From Pseudomonadota bacterium (lineage in GTDB: Bacteria; Desulfobacterota; Desulfobulbia; Desulfobulbales; DAOVYS01): DNA of 6,579 nucleotides. Where the stretch lies: assembly GCA_030635485.1 (NCBI GenBank), contig DAOVYS010000152.1, forward strand, positions 1 through 6,579, written 5' to 3'. Positions 6,478-6,579 of the stretch are shown one piece after another. A model generated the notes under the pieces. The model made no database searches. It was not told the DNA's origin and saw only the letters and a program-made list of their open reading frames with translations. The position numbers and the translations under genes are program-made. The stretch's first letter is position 1. Each line of letters begins with the position of its first letter.

Positions 6478-6484
6478 TGACAAT

Positions 6485-6579
6485 ATGGAAAGATTCAGGA
6501 TCAAGGTGCTTAACAAAATTGCGCCTGAAGGTTTAGCTCTTCTGGATGACCATTACAGTGTTGGTCCGGGTGAAGAGGA
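6485..6579 (+). CDS. D-3-phosphoglycerate dehydrogenase-like protein, first 31 codons
   Basis: Only the N-terminus is in the window: MERFRIKVLNKIAPEGLALL, then DDHYSVGPGEE. The pattern of a beta strand (FRIKVLNKI), a short helix (APEGLALLDDH) and a second strand fits the start of D-isomer 2-hydroxyacid dehydrogenases of the SerA type, which make 3-phosphohydroxypyruvate, the first step of serine synthesis. That assignment rests on resemblance of about 30 residues. ATG at 6485 is chosen for the strong ribosome site AAGGAG (6472-6477), 7 bases away, and because family members begin at this point. The frame is open far upstream, including an ATG at 6389, but that stretch looks non-coding. Divergent from yhaM. 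Confidence 0.6.
   Translation, partial: MERFRIKVLNKIAPEGLALLDDHYSVGPGEE

Noticed and set aside
6389..6484. In-frame ATG at 6389 as a longer start of the serA-like gene
   Set aside because: The 32 extra codons look non-coding, no ribosome site precedes that ATG, and 6485 has a strong site and a family-like N-terminus.

Overview
The window looks like chromosomal DNA from a Desulfobacterota (deltaproteobacterial) genome, probably a Desulfobacterales-type sulfate reducer. This rests on gene order (yhaM-type exonuclease, holB, ricT/PSP1, metG), on the style of the PAS hybrid histidine kinase, and on the phosphoglycerate-dehydrogenase-like start at the right edge. It is an inference from family resemblance, not a database match. 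No rRNA, tRNA, transposase or CRISPR array is visible.

Layout, right to left on the minus strand: a YhaM-like 3'-5' exoribonuclease with an OB fold and HD domain (5173-6222); holB, DNA polymerase III delta prime (4116-5111); a 36-codon membrane segment (3906-4016) that is in frame with, and separated by one amber codon from, a PAS-PAS-histidine kinase-receiver protein (1872-3875); ricT, a PSP1-domain protein (842-1804); and metG, methionyl-tRNA synthetase (3' end beyond the left edge). ricT and metG overlap by the 4 bp ATGA. On the plus strand, divergent from yhaM, a serA-like gene begins at 6485 and runs off the right edge.

Most of the block is information-processing housekeeping: RNA decay (yhaM, ricT), replication (holB) and translation (metG). 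The sensor kinase is the outsider. It sits between holB and ricT, genes I expect to be adjacent in relatives, and stretches of it are visibly richer in A+T than holB or yhaM. Its ligand and output are unknown, and it has no separate DNA-binding partner here.

Three places reward a second look. First, the kinase appears to have lost, or to read through, a stop codon that cuts off its first transmembrane helix. Second, the 262-bp divergent intergenic region (6223-6484) carries a possible leaderless promoter for yhaM, a triple heptamer repeat, and a leader ahead of the serA-like gene that can fold into a compact three-stem RNA. Third, a perfect 14-bp palindrome lies just after the kinase stop codon, upstream of ricT.
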